Of a DNA stretch of 17,460 bases, positions 6,583 through 14,618 are shown piece by piece (the first letter of the stretch is position 1; each line of letters starts with the position of its first letter). The stretch covers positions 1-17,460 of the forward strand of contig JAAZLV010000207.1 of the NCBI GenBank assembly GCA_012799155.1, given 5' to 3'. The notes under the pieces are model-generated. The model saw nothing but the letters and a program-made list of their open reading frames with translations. It did not search any database and was not told where the DNA came from. The stretch comes from Bacteroidales bacterium (GTDB taxonomy: Bacteria; Bacteroidota; Bacteroidia; Bacteroidales; Dysgonomonadaceae). Position numbers and translations under genes: made by a program.

Positions 6583-8277
6583 TCACAAAAAAGTGATTCG
6601 GTATATTTCCCCACTGTAGCCATTTAACTGCACATGATAGGGAAAGCCCGGAGTGAAGAGCAATGTCTCTCCCTTCTCTTCTAGCAAAGGTGTCAACGTT
6701 CCTTCATCACTCGCATCAATCCCGAAGAAAGAATATGCATGTTGGGGAATATGGAGGGTGCACTCTCTAGGTGTGCGGCCGAAGTTGGTCACCACCAGCA
6801 GCAACTCTCTTTCATTGCCACGGAGGAAGGCAAACAGCTTGGTGGAGTCGAATTCGTCATTCTCATAATTGACCGGCATCAGGTCGTAAAAGAGGCCGTT
6901 AGAGAGCGCCTCCTCTTTGTTGCAGAGTGTGATGAGCTGTCGGTAGAAAGCCTTCAATTCACACTCCTGTGGTGTTAACAACTTGTTGTTCCACTGTCCA
7001 TTGTTGTTCCATCGCCGCAACGTATCAGGCGACCAGTAATCGAAAATGGAGGTACGTCCGTTTACTCCGCTGAATCCTTCATTGTCCATTCCCTTCTCGC
7101 CCAGCTCCTGACCATTGTAAACCATCACCGGATTGCTGTTGATTGCTGCAGTGACAATCATCGCAGCCTTACCTTTATAAGCCTCTTTCAGGAAATAATC
7201 GGATGCCAGTCGCTGTTCATCGTGGTTCTCCAGAAAGTTGAGCATCTTATGCTGGATGTCACCCACGTTGTTCAGGGCAAAGGTGATGTCAGATGAGGGC
7301 CTGTATCCGCACGAGACATCGCGCAGGACATCATAGAGTCCCACCTTGTCGTAAAGGTAGTCGAAAAGGTTTTCACCAAGGAAATCACGATATGCAGATG
7401 GGTTGTAGATTTCAGCCAGGAAGATGATGTGAGGATATTGCTCCTTTACCTGCGGAATAACCCATTGCCAGAAAGGGAGAGGCACCATCTCTGCCATATC
7501 ACATCGGAAGCCATCTACATTCTTCGATGCCCAATAAAGGAGGATATCCTTCATCTTGAGCCATGTGTCGGGCAGTGGTTCAAAATAAGCCTGCTTCCCA
7601 TTGAGATAATCCACGCCATAGTTAAGCTTTACCGTCTCATACCAGTCGTAGGTGGTTGGCATATGGGTGAAGCAATCATTACCGGTGGCACGTGCGGGCG
7701 ACTCCTGGTAACTGAATTCGGCTTGTCTCTCCGTGGGGAGTTGTATCTTCAGTGACTCTCCGGGTAGATAGTAAAAATTGTTTTGAGGTGAGAAAGCAAC
7801 TGAGTCGTTGTCATCATCACCAAAATCCTTAAAACCTGAGGGTTTTGCTACCGAACAATAGTTGCGTGCCACATGGTTGGGCACGAAATCGGTAATCACC
7901 TTCAACCCTGCTTCGTGGGTACGATCCACCAGAGCCTCAAACTCCTCCATCCGTCGGGATACATCTTCTGCAAGGTCGGGATCCACATCGTAGTAGTCTC
8001 TTATGGCATATGGCGAACCGGCCTTACCTTTGATGATCTCAGGGTATTGCTTCGGGATGCCGTAAGCTGTATAATCGGTTGCTGAAGCATGTGCCGGTAT
8101 GCCGATGTACCAGATATGCGTGTAGCCGTCAATCCTCAGGTTGCGTAGCAGCGAGTGACTTAGGTCGTTAAATTTTCCGCATCCGTTCTCGGCCAGAGAG
8201 CCGTTGTGTCGGTTTGTACCGTTTCTATTGCTGAATAAACGGGGCATCATTTGATAGATGAACAACTTTTCTCTCAT
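6583..8277 (-). CDS. GH13 alpha-amylase family enzyme, cytoplasmic
   Basis: A 564-residue glycoside hydrolase family 13 protein acting on alpha-glucans. All four conserved regions are visible: region I 'DFVPNH' (130-135), region II 'GFRCDMAEM' with the nucleophile D260, region III 'FLAEIYNP' with the acid/base E289, and region IV 'FLENHDEQR' with D353. The C-terminal ~90 residues look like the usual all-beta domain. There is no signal peptide at the N-terminus (MREKLFIYQMMPRLF), so I infer a cytoplasmic enzyme working on glycogen or imported oligosaccharides, unlike the secreted or lipid-anchored SusG type. Exact specificity (alpha-amylase, or a maltogenic or transferase type) cannot be read. 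It starts 10 bases after the patatin stop, so the two are probably one operon. No SusC/SusD pair is nearby. Confidence 0.92.
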   Translation of the reverse strand: MREKLFIYQMMPRLFSNRNGTNRHNGSLAENGCGKFNDLSHSLLRNLRIDGYTHIWYIGIPAHASATDYTAYGIPKQYPEIIKGKAGSPYAIRDYYDVDPDLAEDVSRRMEEFEALVDRTHEAGLKVITDFVPNHVARNYCSVAKPSGFKDFGDDDNDSVAFSPQNNFYYLPGESLKIQLPTERQAEFSYQESPARATGNDCFTHMPTTYDWYETVKLNYGVDYLNGKQAYFEPLPDTWLKMKDILLYWASKNVDGFRCDMAEMVPLPFWQWVIPQVKEQYPHIIFLAEIYNPSAYRDFLGENLFDYLYDKVGLYDVLRDVSCGYRPSSDITFALNNVGDIQHKMLNFLENHDEQRLASDYFLKEAYKGKAAMIVTAAINSNPVMVYNGQELGEKGMDNEGFSGVNGRTSIFDYWSPDTLRRWNNNGQWNNKLLTPQECELKAFYRQLITLCNKEEALSNGLFYDLMPVNYENDEFDSTKLFAFLRGNERELLLVVTNFGRTPRECTLHIPQHAYSFFGIDASDEGTLTPLLEEKGETLLFTPGFPYHVQLNGYSGEIYRITFL

Positions 8278-8287
8278 TGCATATGTG

Positions 8288-9160
8288 TTATTTGATAGCC
8301 TTTCTAAAGGACATTTTTTCCAGTCGGTTTTTCACATTCTGTTCGAGTAAGGCGTGTCGATGACATCTCCTCACGATCTCCAATGATTTTTTCTCTGCCA
8401 TAGTGTTGGCCGCAGCATGATACCCAACTTCCATAATCTGATTCTGACTGTGTAAATCGAACATCGATATCTTTTCCAGTCCGCTTGTCTCAATTAGAAT
8501 ATCACATTTCACCTTGTCCATCAACGTATTGGAATTCGACATCAGATTAAAGGTGCGTTCCACCATGGTGCGAATTGACTCTTTTTCTGCTTTAGGAATA
8601 ATAAGTGAGACGTTGACACCCACAACATAGCGGCACATCTTTCTGATCACCGTTACCGGAAAGTTCTTCAGGATTCCACCATCCACATATGGAATGCCAT
8701 CTATCAACTGCGGACTGAACACAATGGGAACCGAACAGGATGCAACAACCGCATCTACAAGGTTGTCACCTTTTGAAAAAGCAACTGTACGCGCCTTTTC
8801 CCAGTCTGTTGCAATCGCATAGAAAGGGAGTTGCAACTCCTCAAAGCTTCTGGCCCGAAGGTTTTTCTTCAGGAAAGTGTGTAATCCGGTACTTTTCAGA
8901 AACCCCGTGCGGGGTATGGTGAACGATACGAACTCACGGAACTCATGCTTGCGGAAAAGATCAACGATCTCATCGGGGTGAAAACCGTCGGCATAGAACA
9001 CACCGGCAAGTGCACCAGCACTGGTGCCGGCAATCACATCGGGTTTAAGACCATATTGTTCAAGCACCTTCAGGGTGCCTAGGTGCGCGAAACCCTTGGC
9101 ACCACCCCCACTAAGGGCATATCCTAGAAAATAATCATAACCTTTACCGAAAATTGGCAT
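8288..9160 (-). CDS. Patatin-like phospholipase / lipid acyl hydrolase
   Basis: A 290-residue patatin-domain serine lipase using a Ser-Asp dyad. The oxyanion-hole motif 'GGGAKG' (18-23) is followed by the nucleophile elbow 'GTSAG' (45-49, Ser47) and the catalytic 'DGG' (160-162, Asp160). The arrangement matches cytoplasmic RssA/YchK-like proteins more than the outer-membrane PlpD type, as there is no signal peptide or C-terminal barrel. The last ~80 residues are helical and basic. Substrates are probably phospholipids or acyl esters. It is the first gene of a likely two-gene operon with the amylase-like gene. No exact TAnnTTTG is seen upstream in 9161-9327; a near match lies at 9197-9204. Confidence 0.92.
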   Translation of the reverse strand: MPIFGKGYDYFLGYALSGGGAKGFAHLGTLKVLEQYGLKPDVIAGTSAGALAGVFYADGFHPDEIVDLFRKHEFREFVSFTIPRTGFLKSTGLHTFLKKNLRARSFEELQLPFYAIATDWEKARTVAFSKGDNLVDAVVASCSVPIVFSPQLIDGIPYVDGGILKNFPVTVIRKMCRYVVGVNVSLIIPKAEKESIRTMVERTFNLMSNSNTLMDKVKCDILIETSGLEKISMFDLHSQNQIMEVGYHAAANTMAEKKSLEIVRRCHRHALLEQNVKNRLEKMSFRKAIK

Positions 9161-9327
9161 ATATTGAAACCAAACGAAACTTTAAATATTCTATTACAAA
9201 TATGCTACTTTTTTCCCTATTCTCGACAACACCCATTGTTTAAGAAGTTAAATTAAAAACAATTTTTGCAAATATGAGTAAAAGTACTAACTTGCAATGA
9301 ATTTATTTTAATATTTAGGTCACAGAA

Positions 9328-10176
9328 ATGAAAATAAGAAAAATTGAGAAAGTAGTTCGTGGTAGTCGTCAGGTTGATGGTGCGGGAGTAAGTCTGGTGA
9401 GGGTATTTGGATTCCACGATGTACGTGATTTTGATCCCTTCCTATTGTTGGATGCCTTCGACTCATATGATCCTCAAGATTACATAAAGGGTTTCCCGTG
9501 GCACCCACACAGAGGCATTGAGACTGTGACATATCTGATAAAGGGAAGGATGGATCATGAGGACAGTCTCGGCAACAAGGGTTCAATCGGTGAGGGAGAA
9601 TGCCAGTGGATGACTGCCGGAAGCGGCATCCTTCATCAGGAGATGCCCATAGCATCCGAGCGGATGTTGGGAGCGCAACTATGGGTGAACCTGCCGCAGA
9701 AGGACAAGATGACCGAACCGCAGTACCGTGATATCACTGCCGACATGGTGCCGGAGGTGAAGGATGAAAATGGAACGATTCGAATTATTTCAGGAAATTT
9801 CCTTGGAAAAGCGGGAGCCATTGAGGCCTCTTATGTGAAAGTGCTTTACCTCGATGTGGAAATATTAGCAGACTCGTCAATGGTGATCCCTACCCCGCCC
9901 TCAGAGAACCTGTTCGTCTATGTGGTAAGTGGAAGCGGCACCACGGGTGAATCGTCCGATGCAATCGAGTCCCACACAGCGTTGTTGTTCAACAAGGGTG
10001 ATCAATTGAACTTCCGGGCAGGTAGTGAAGGGTTAAGAATGTTGTTGCTCTCAGGAGAATCGCTCAATGAACCGATTGCCTGGGGCGGTCCCGTGGTGAT
10101 GAATACCAGAGATGAGCTGATGGAAGCCTTTGATGAATTGGATAGAGGCACTTTTATCAAACACGAACCTCACTGA
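9328..10176 (+). CDS. Pirin family protein (cupin)
   Basis: A 282-residue pirin with two cupin domains. The N-terminal cupin carries the four expected metal ligands: H59 and H61 in 'WHPHRGIETV', and H103 and E105 in 'GILHQEMP'. Pirins bind iron. Some bacterial members have quercetinase activity and others act as protein-binding regulators, so the actual function here is open. The start is supported by the typical 'MKIRKIEKVV' leader into 'FDPFLLLDAF' (35-44). Its TGA overlaps the end of folK on the other strand, so the convergent transcripts share at least 7 bp. The upstream gap 9161-9327 is AT-rich and I see no convincing promoter in it. Confidence 0.93.
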   Translation: MKIRKIEKVVRGSRQVDGAGVSLVRVFGFHDVRDFDPFLLLDAFDSYDPQDYIKGFPWHPHRGIETVTYLIKGRMDHEDSLGNKGSIGEGECQWMTAGSGILHQEMPIASERMLGAQLWVNLPQKDKMTEPQYRDITADMVPEVKDENGTIRIISGNFLGKAGAIEASYVKVLYLDVEILADSSMVIPTPPSENLFVYVVSGSGTTGESSDAIESHTALLFNKGDQLNFRAGSEGLRMLLLSGESLNEPIAWGGPVVMNTRDELMEAFDELDRGTFIKHEPH

Positions 10177-10673
10177 TTTTTTTCCTCAAGCCGCAACTCT
10201 TCTCTTAACTGACGGATGGTCTTACCCAGTAGTGGATGTATCCGATTGGGTGCAATTTCACACAGAGGGGTGAGTACGAAGTCACGCTGGTGAAATCGGG
10301 GGTGAGGTAGCGTAAGCAGCGGAGTGTCAAGGATCAAATCGCCCGCCATGATCAGGTCGATGTCGATAAGGCGATCCGCATATTTGCCATCCACACTTTT
10401 TAAAACCCTTCCAAGCTCTATTTCAATTTGTTGAGTGATTGCGAATATAGTATATATGCTTAGTTTGCTACCTACTTCGCAAACACAGTTCACATATTTA
10501 TTGGGTGAATCATAACCTTCAGGCTTGGTTTGATAAAGAGCGGATAGGGAAATAATTCTCCCAATCCGCTCCTCAATTTTCCGGAGAGCTGTATGGATCT
10601 GCTGCTCCCTATCGCCCAGGTTTGATCCCAGCGCCAGGAACAGGGAATCTGTGCCTGTAACCGTCAAACCCAT
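10170..10673 (-). CDS. folK: 2-amino-4-hydroxy-6-hydroxymethyldihydropteridine pyrophosphokinase
   Basis: FolK transfers pyrophosphate from ATP to the pterin precursor of dihydropteroate in folate synthesis. The 167-residue length is normal. Landmarks are 'LALGSNLGDR' (13-22), the pterin-side segment 'YQTKPEGY' (47-54), the metal-binding 'DRLIDIDLI' (100-108; D104 and D106) and 'LPHPRFHQRDFVL' (122-134). The ATG is one base after the queA stop (TGA-G-ATG), which implies translational coupling and fixes the start. It is the last gene of the ftsX-to-folK string. Its stop overlaps the pirin gene end, leaving no intergenic terminator. Confidence 0.96.
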   Translation of the reverse strand: MGLTVTGTDSLFLALGSNLGDREQQIHTALRKIEERIGRIISLSALYQTKPEGYDSPNKYVNCVCEVGSKLSIYTIFAITQQIEIELGRVLKSVDGKYADRLIDIDLIMAGDLILDTPLLTLPHPRFHQRDFVLTPLCEIAPNRIHPLLGKTIRQLREELRLEEKNQ

Positions 10674-10674
10674 C

Positions 10675-11727
10675 TCAGTCTAAGATCAGCATTGCATCTC
10701 CATAGGCTCCAAAGCGATACTTCTCTTTCACAGCTTCTTCATAAGCACCCATCACAACTTCATAACCGCCAAAGGCTGAAGCCATCATCAGCAAGGTTGA
10801 ATATGGCAGGTGGAAATTTGTGATCAGGCTGTTTGTAAGGGTGAACTCGTATGGCGGGAAAATGAACTTATTGGTCCATCCTTCTCTTGGCTTGATGTGA
10901 CCGTCAGTGCTCACCGTGGTCTCCAAGGCACGCAGAACAGATGTACCCACAGCACAGATGCTGTGTCCTTCATCCTTGGCCTTGTTCACCTTTTGGCAAA
11001 GCTCTTCAGTGATGCTTATCTGTTCAGACTCCATCTTGTGCTTGGTGAGATCTTCCACGTCGATCATACGATAGGCACCCAGTCCGTTGTGTAGGGTAAG
11101 AAATCCAAAATTGATATCCCTGATTTCCATTCGCTTCATCAGCTCACGACTGAAATGAAGTCCGGCAGCGGGTGCCACAACCGCCCCCTCGTTACGGGCA
11201 AAAATGTTCTGGTATCGCTCTACATCTTCAGGTTCGGCATTACGCTCCATATATTCAGGGATGGGTGTCTCGCCAATGGCAAAGAGTTGTTGCTTGAACT
11301 CATCGTAAGGTCCGTCGTAGAGAAACCTCAGAGTACGACCACGTGATGTGGTGTTGTCTATCACCTCTGCTACCAGTTCTTCATTTTCTCCAAAATAGAG
11401 TTTGTTGCCGATGCGTATTTTTCGTGCCGGATTTACCAACACATCCCATAGGTGTTGATCGGGGTTGAGCTCACGCAACAGGAACACCTCTATCTTGGCT
11501 CCTGTCTTCTCTTTGTTTCCAAAGAGTCTTGCAGGGAAGACCCTGGTGTCGTTGAAAATAAAGAAATCCTTGGCTTGGAAATAGTCCAGCACATCCTTGA
11601 ATACTTTGTGTTCTACTGTTCCGGTTTTTCGGTGCAAAACCATTAGCCGGGCTTCATCACGATGTACTGCCGGATGCTTCGCAATGAGCTCATCCGGCAG
11701 GTTAAATTTGAATTGTGAAAGTTTCAT
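10675..11727 (-). CDS. queA: S-adenosylmethionine:tRNA ribosyltransferase-isomerase
   Basis: QueA transfers and isomerises the ribosyl part of S-adenosylmethionine onto preQ1 at tRNA position 34, giving epoxyqueuosine. The 350-residue length is typical. Recognisable segments are '[10 protein letters not shown]' (10-19), '[11 protein letters not shown]' (58-68), '[10 protein letters not shown]' (96-105), 'VAPAAGLHF' (184-192) and '[10 protein letters not shown]' (210-219). The gene lies 12 bases after the truB stop and one base before folK, within the same operon. Other queuosine genes are not in the window. Confidence 0.97.
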   Translation of the reverse strand: MKLSQFKFNLPDELIAKHPAVHRDEARLMVLHRKTGTVEHKVFKDVLDYFQAKDFFIFNDTRVFPARLFGNKEKTGAKIEVFLLRELNPDQHLWDVLVNPARKIRIGNKLYFGENEELVAEVIDNTTSRGRTLRFLYDGPYDEFKQQLFAIGETPIPEYMERNAEPEDVERYQNIFARNEGAVVAPAAGLHFSRELMKRMEIRDINFGFLTLHNGLGAYRMIDVEDLTKHKMESEQISITEELCQKVNKAKDEGHSICAVGTSVLRALETTVSTDGHIKPREGWTNKFIFPPYEFTLTNSLITNFHLPYSTLLMMASAFGGYEVVMGAYEEAVKEKYRFGAYGDAMLILD

Positions 11728-11739
11728 ATGATATAACTA

Positions 11740-12453
11740 CTATTTACTCTCTGTAACGGTCTTGCCAATCTGTTGATTCAGAAAATGGTCTACTTCTTCC
11801 ATCTTCAAACATTGATCAAGAGTCACCTCCCCCACCCGTGTACGGATAAGGGCTGTTAGATGTGCACCCGAATGAAGGGCTTCACCGATGTCTCGGGCCA
11901 ATGCCCTTATATAGGTACCTTTGCTGCATGTCACCCGGATAGTGATATCGGGTAAATTGCAAGTCACCAGTTCGATACTATCTATAACCAATAATTTAGG
12001 TTTAAGTTCAATATCTTCGTTTTTGCGGGCAAGCTCGTATGCTCTTTTGCCATCCACCTTTACAGCAGAGAAACGTGGGGGTATTTGCATGATTTCACCC
12101 GTGAACCGGATGAGTGCCTCTTCAACGAGCTGTTGGGTAATGTGATCGGTAGGATATTCGCCATCTATTTCGGTTTCGAGATCAAATGAGGGTGTTGTTG
12201 CCCCTAAGCGAATAGATGCCATGTACTCTTTTGTTTCTGCCTGTAGTCGATCAATCTGTTTGGTCATACGACCGGTACAGAGAGTCATCACCCCGGTAGC
12301 CAGGGGATCGAGCGTACCGGCATGTCCCACTTTCAGTTTCTTGATGCCCAGTTTGTGACACAATTTGGCCCTCACTACTCTTACTACACGGAAAGAACTC
12401 CAATGCAGAGGTTTATCGATATACAAGACAGCACCTTCAATGAAATCCGTCAT
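11740..12453 (-). CDS. truB: tRNA pseudouridine-55 synthase
   Basis: TruB isomerises U55 in the T-loop of tRNAs. The catalytic aspartate D49 lies in 'GHAGTLDPLATGV' (43-55). Other conserved parts are 'PPRFSAVKVDGKRAYELAR' (125-143) and 'CSKGTYIRALARDIG' (176-190). At 237 residues it is much shorter than E. coli TruB (314); it ends soon after the catalytic domain and appears to lack a full C-terminal RNA-binding domain. I believe this short form is usual in Bacteroidetes, so it need not be a truncation. It starts four bases after the uppP stop. Confidence 0.96.
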   Translation of the reverse strand: MTDFIEGAVLYIDKPLHWSSFRVVRVVRAKLCHKLGIKKLKVGHAGTLDPLATGVMTLCTGRMTKQIDRLQAETKEYMASIRLGATTPSFDLETEIDGEYPTDHITQQLVEEALIRFTGEIMQIPPRFSAVKVDGKRAYELARKNEDIELKPKLLVIDSIELVTCNLPDITIRVTCSKGTYIRALARDIGEALHSGAHLTALIRTRVGEVTLDQCLKMEEVDHFLNQQIGKTVTESK

Positions 12454-12457
12454 ATTG

Positions 12458-13339
12458 TCACATACTTACATTCACACCCGCCACGATCAGGATGAGTAGA
12501 ATTCCACCCACGATGATACGATAGTAGCCGAAGGCTTTGAACCCATACTTGGTAAGAAAGTCAATGAAAAAGCGGATGGCTAGCATAGCCACCAGAAATG
12601 CTACCAGATTGCCAGTGATCAGTAGTAAGATGTGATCGGAGAGCATTTCCAGTTGAACGGGATCTTTTAAGAGCTGATAGATCTTATAACCTGCTGCGGC
12701 AGCCATGGTAGGCACCGCCAGGAAGAATGAGAATTCGGCAGCATTCTTGCGATCGAGTCCTGTTCCCATTCCACCCACAATGGTAGCCATGGAACGGGAC
12801 ACCCCAGGTATCATGGCAATGCACTGGAAGAAACCGATCTTGAGTGCTCTCTGCCAGCTCATCGACTGGTCAGCCACGGGACGGTTGAACCAACGGTCCA
12901 CAAAGAGCATGAAGATGCCTCCAAGAACCAGCATCACAGCCACAACGGTTACACTCTCGAGCATGCTGTCGATCAGGTCACCCATCAGCAGACCGATGAC
13001 ACCTGCCGGCAGGACGGCAATGATAAGTTTCCAGTAAAAATCATATTTGTACAGTAAGTTCTTACCGGATTGAAAAAAACTATTTTTTGAAGAGTGTGGA
13101 TCCTCTATTCCCTCTTTAGGTTTCTCAATATGATTGAGCTTGAAAAAACGCTTCCAGTAGAGCACCACAACTGAGAGAATCGCTCCAAATTGAATGATCA
13201 CTGTATAGGCTTTCAAAAATTCACTGCTCTCCATACCGAGCAACGACTGGGTGATGATCATATGTCCTGTTGAAGAGACCGGCAGAAACTCCGTCAGTCC
13301 TTCAACGATGGCAATGATAATTGCTTCAATAAATGTCAT
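12458..13339 (-). CDS. uppP: Undecaprenyl-diphosphate phosphatase (BacA/UppP)
   Basis: UppP dephosphorylates undecaprenyl pyrophosphate at the membrane so that the lipid carrier can be reused for peptidoglycan and O-antigen precursors; overproduction confers bacitracin resistance in other bacteria. The 293-residue polytopic protein has the two catalytic signatures: '[14 protein letters not shown]' (13-26, with E13, E17, S22, S23 and H26) and '[14 protein letters not shown]' (177-190, with S181, R182 and S183). About eight hydrophobic segments are apparent. A polar stretch at 67-97 is longer than I expect and probably forms a cytoplasmic loop. The gene lies between DUF3098 (37 bases upstream) and truB (four bases downstream). 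Confidence 0.97.
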   Translation of the reverse strand: MTFIEAIIIAIVEGLTEFLPVSSTGHMIITQSLLGMESSEFLKAYTVIIQFGAILSVVVLYWKRFFKLNHIEKPKEGIEDPHSSKNSFFQSGKNLLYKYDFYWKLIIAVLPAGVIGLLMGDLIDSMLESVTVVAVMLVLGGIFMLFVDRWFNRPVADQSMSWQRALKIGFFQCIAMIPGVSRSMATIVGGMGTGLDRKNAAEFSFFLAVPTMAAAAGYKIYQLLKDPVQLEMLSDHILLLITGNLVAFLVAMLAIRFFIDFLTKYGFKAFGYYRIIVGGILLILIVAGVNVSM

Positions 13340-13376
13340 GAAAATGGTGTTTGCAGCTGTTTACCTTCACAAATGT

Positions 13377-13619
13377 TTACTTTTCCCCTTTTTTTTCTTT
13401 GTTGGATGGGTAAAGAATGCCAACAATCATCAGGGCAAAGCCTGAAAGGGCAACTACAGGTGCCACCCTGATTCTTCTTATACTGAATATGTCCGGTTCA
13501 AAACCGCTCACAGTGGTGGAAGGACCTGTCATTAGCAGTAATCCGACTACGATTAGCAGGACTGCTATACCGCAAATAATCAGGTTTGTTTTGCTTAACG
13601 CTAAGTTCTTTTGAGACAT
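13377..13619 (-). CDS. DUF3098 small membrane protein
   Basis: An 80-residue protein with two predicted membrane helices (about 13-31 and 53-70), a polar linker containing 'FEPDIFSIRRIRVAP' (40-54) and a charged tail ending KEKKGEK. This matches DUF3098, a Bacteroidetes family regularly found next to ftsX. Its function is not known; the position suggests a part in cell division or envelope assembly, but that is inference. It starts 12 bases after the ftsX stop and is followed by a 37-base gap before uppP, the longest gap in this string. Confidence 0.85.
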   Translation of the reverse strand: MSQKNLALSKTNLIICGIAVLLIVVGLLLMTGPSTTVSGFEPDIFSIRRIRVAPVVALSGFALMIVGILYPSNKEKKGEK

Positions 13620-13631
13620 TTCTTTTGTTGT

Positions 13632-14510
13632 TTATACATAATAAAGCTGGTCGGTACGCATCTTCAGGTACCTGTTCACGGCAAATAGCGTTGCCAGTGT
13701 GGAGATCAGAACTCCCATCAGGACGACCACCGTGAATATTATTCCCAGATCGACATTGGTGATGATGGGTTGAATTGTTGCATACTCCCTGTTGAAATAG
13801 CTTATCAGTCCAAAGATGATACCGTCCGCAATAATGCCAGAAATGATACCTGTGTAAATGTTGTTCACCACGAATGGTCTGCGGATGAAGCTACCGGTTG
13901 CACCCACCAACTTCATGGTGTGAATGATGAATCGCTTGGAGTAAACACTGAGCCGAATGGTATTTCGGATCAACGTGAATGAGATAAAGAGCAATACCAA
14001 AGCTAGAACTAGTAATACCGACATCACTTTAGACAGGTTATTGTTTATCAAGTCTATTGCTTCCTGCTGGTACAGAAGGTCGGTCACATTGCTCTCCTCT
14101 CGTATAACTTTGTTGATCACTGCAATGCTGTCACTATTTGCATACTCTGAGTGTAGGAAGATTTCTATGCAGTCGAGTGCGGGGTTGTAACCAAGTAATT
14201 CCTCGGGATCATCGCCCAGCTCCTTGACTAGTTGCTCTTTGGCCTCCTCCTTGCTAATAAAACGAGAGGAGCGTACGAAGGGCTGCGCATCGAGACTACG
14301 TCGTATATTGGTGATTTGGGCTTCACTGATACCGGCTGAAAGCATTACATTGAAACTCATGTTCTCTTTCACCTGTTTCGAAAGGCTATTGCCAGTAAAC
14401 AGGATTAGCAGAGTGACACCCAACAATACCAACACCAGGGTGATGCTGATGGTGGAGGTGATCTTCGCATTCAAAAAACGGACTACTGATACTTTTTTCT
14501 TGTTCGACAT
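13632..14510 (-). CDS. ftsX: Cell division protein FtsX
   Basis: FtsX is the membrane subunit of the FtsEX ABC-type complex that couples divisome signals to peptidoglycan hydrolases. The 292-residue protein has a cytoplasmic start, a first membrane helix at about 22-40, a periplasmic domain of ~120 residues, and three more helices at about 162-181, 219-239 and 254-278. The signature 'HTMKLVGATGSFIRRPF' (197-213) is clear. FtsE is not in the window, so it must be encoded elsewhere. This is the first gene of the string ftsX, DUF3098, uppP, truB, queA, folK; a probable promoter sits 60-90 bases upstream. Confidence 0.94.
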   Translation of the reverse strand: MSNKKKVSVVRFLNAKITSTISITLVLVLLGVTLLILFTGNSLSKQVKENMSFNVMLSAGISEAQITNIRRSLDAQPFVRSSRFISKEEAKEQLVKELGDDPEELLGYNPALDCIEIFLHSEYANSDSIAVINKVIREESNVTDLLYQQEAIDLINNNLSKVMSVLLVLALVLLFISFTLIRNTIRLSVYSKRFIIHTMKLVGATGSFIRRPFVVNNIYTGIISGIIADGIIFGLISYFNREYATIQPIITNVDLGIIFTVVVLMGVLISTLATLFAVNRYLKMRTDQLYYV

Positions 14511-14569
14511 AGGCGCTTCGATAAACGAAAGGCGTGATAGATGAAAACAGTCTATTCCAAATTAAGTTG

Positions 14570-14600
14570 CAAAGTAATATAAAATCTGTCAGAAAACAAG
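14570..14600 (-). promoter_or_regulatory. Probable promoter of the ftsX-to-folK operon
   Basis: On the minus strand the -33 element is CTTG (14597-14600) and the -7 element is TTACTTTG (14570-14577, seven of eight positions of TAnnTTTG), with a 19-base spacer. Transcription would start near 14563, about 53 bases before the ftsX ATG. Readthrough from the CCA-transferase gene, ending at 14619, is also possible. Confidence 0.5.
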
Positions 14601-14618
14601 TAGTAAACGGTTTTATTT

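Noticed and set aside
6583..8277. Part of a Sus-like polysaccharide utilisation locus
   Set aside because: No SusC/SusD genes, no regulator and no signal peptide in or near the gene.
11740..12453. Truncated truB
   Set aside because: The catalytic domain is complete and the short form is probably normal for this group.
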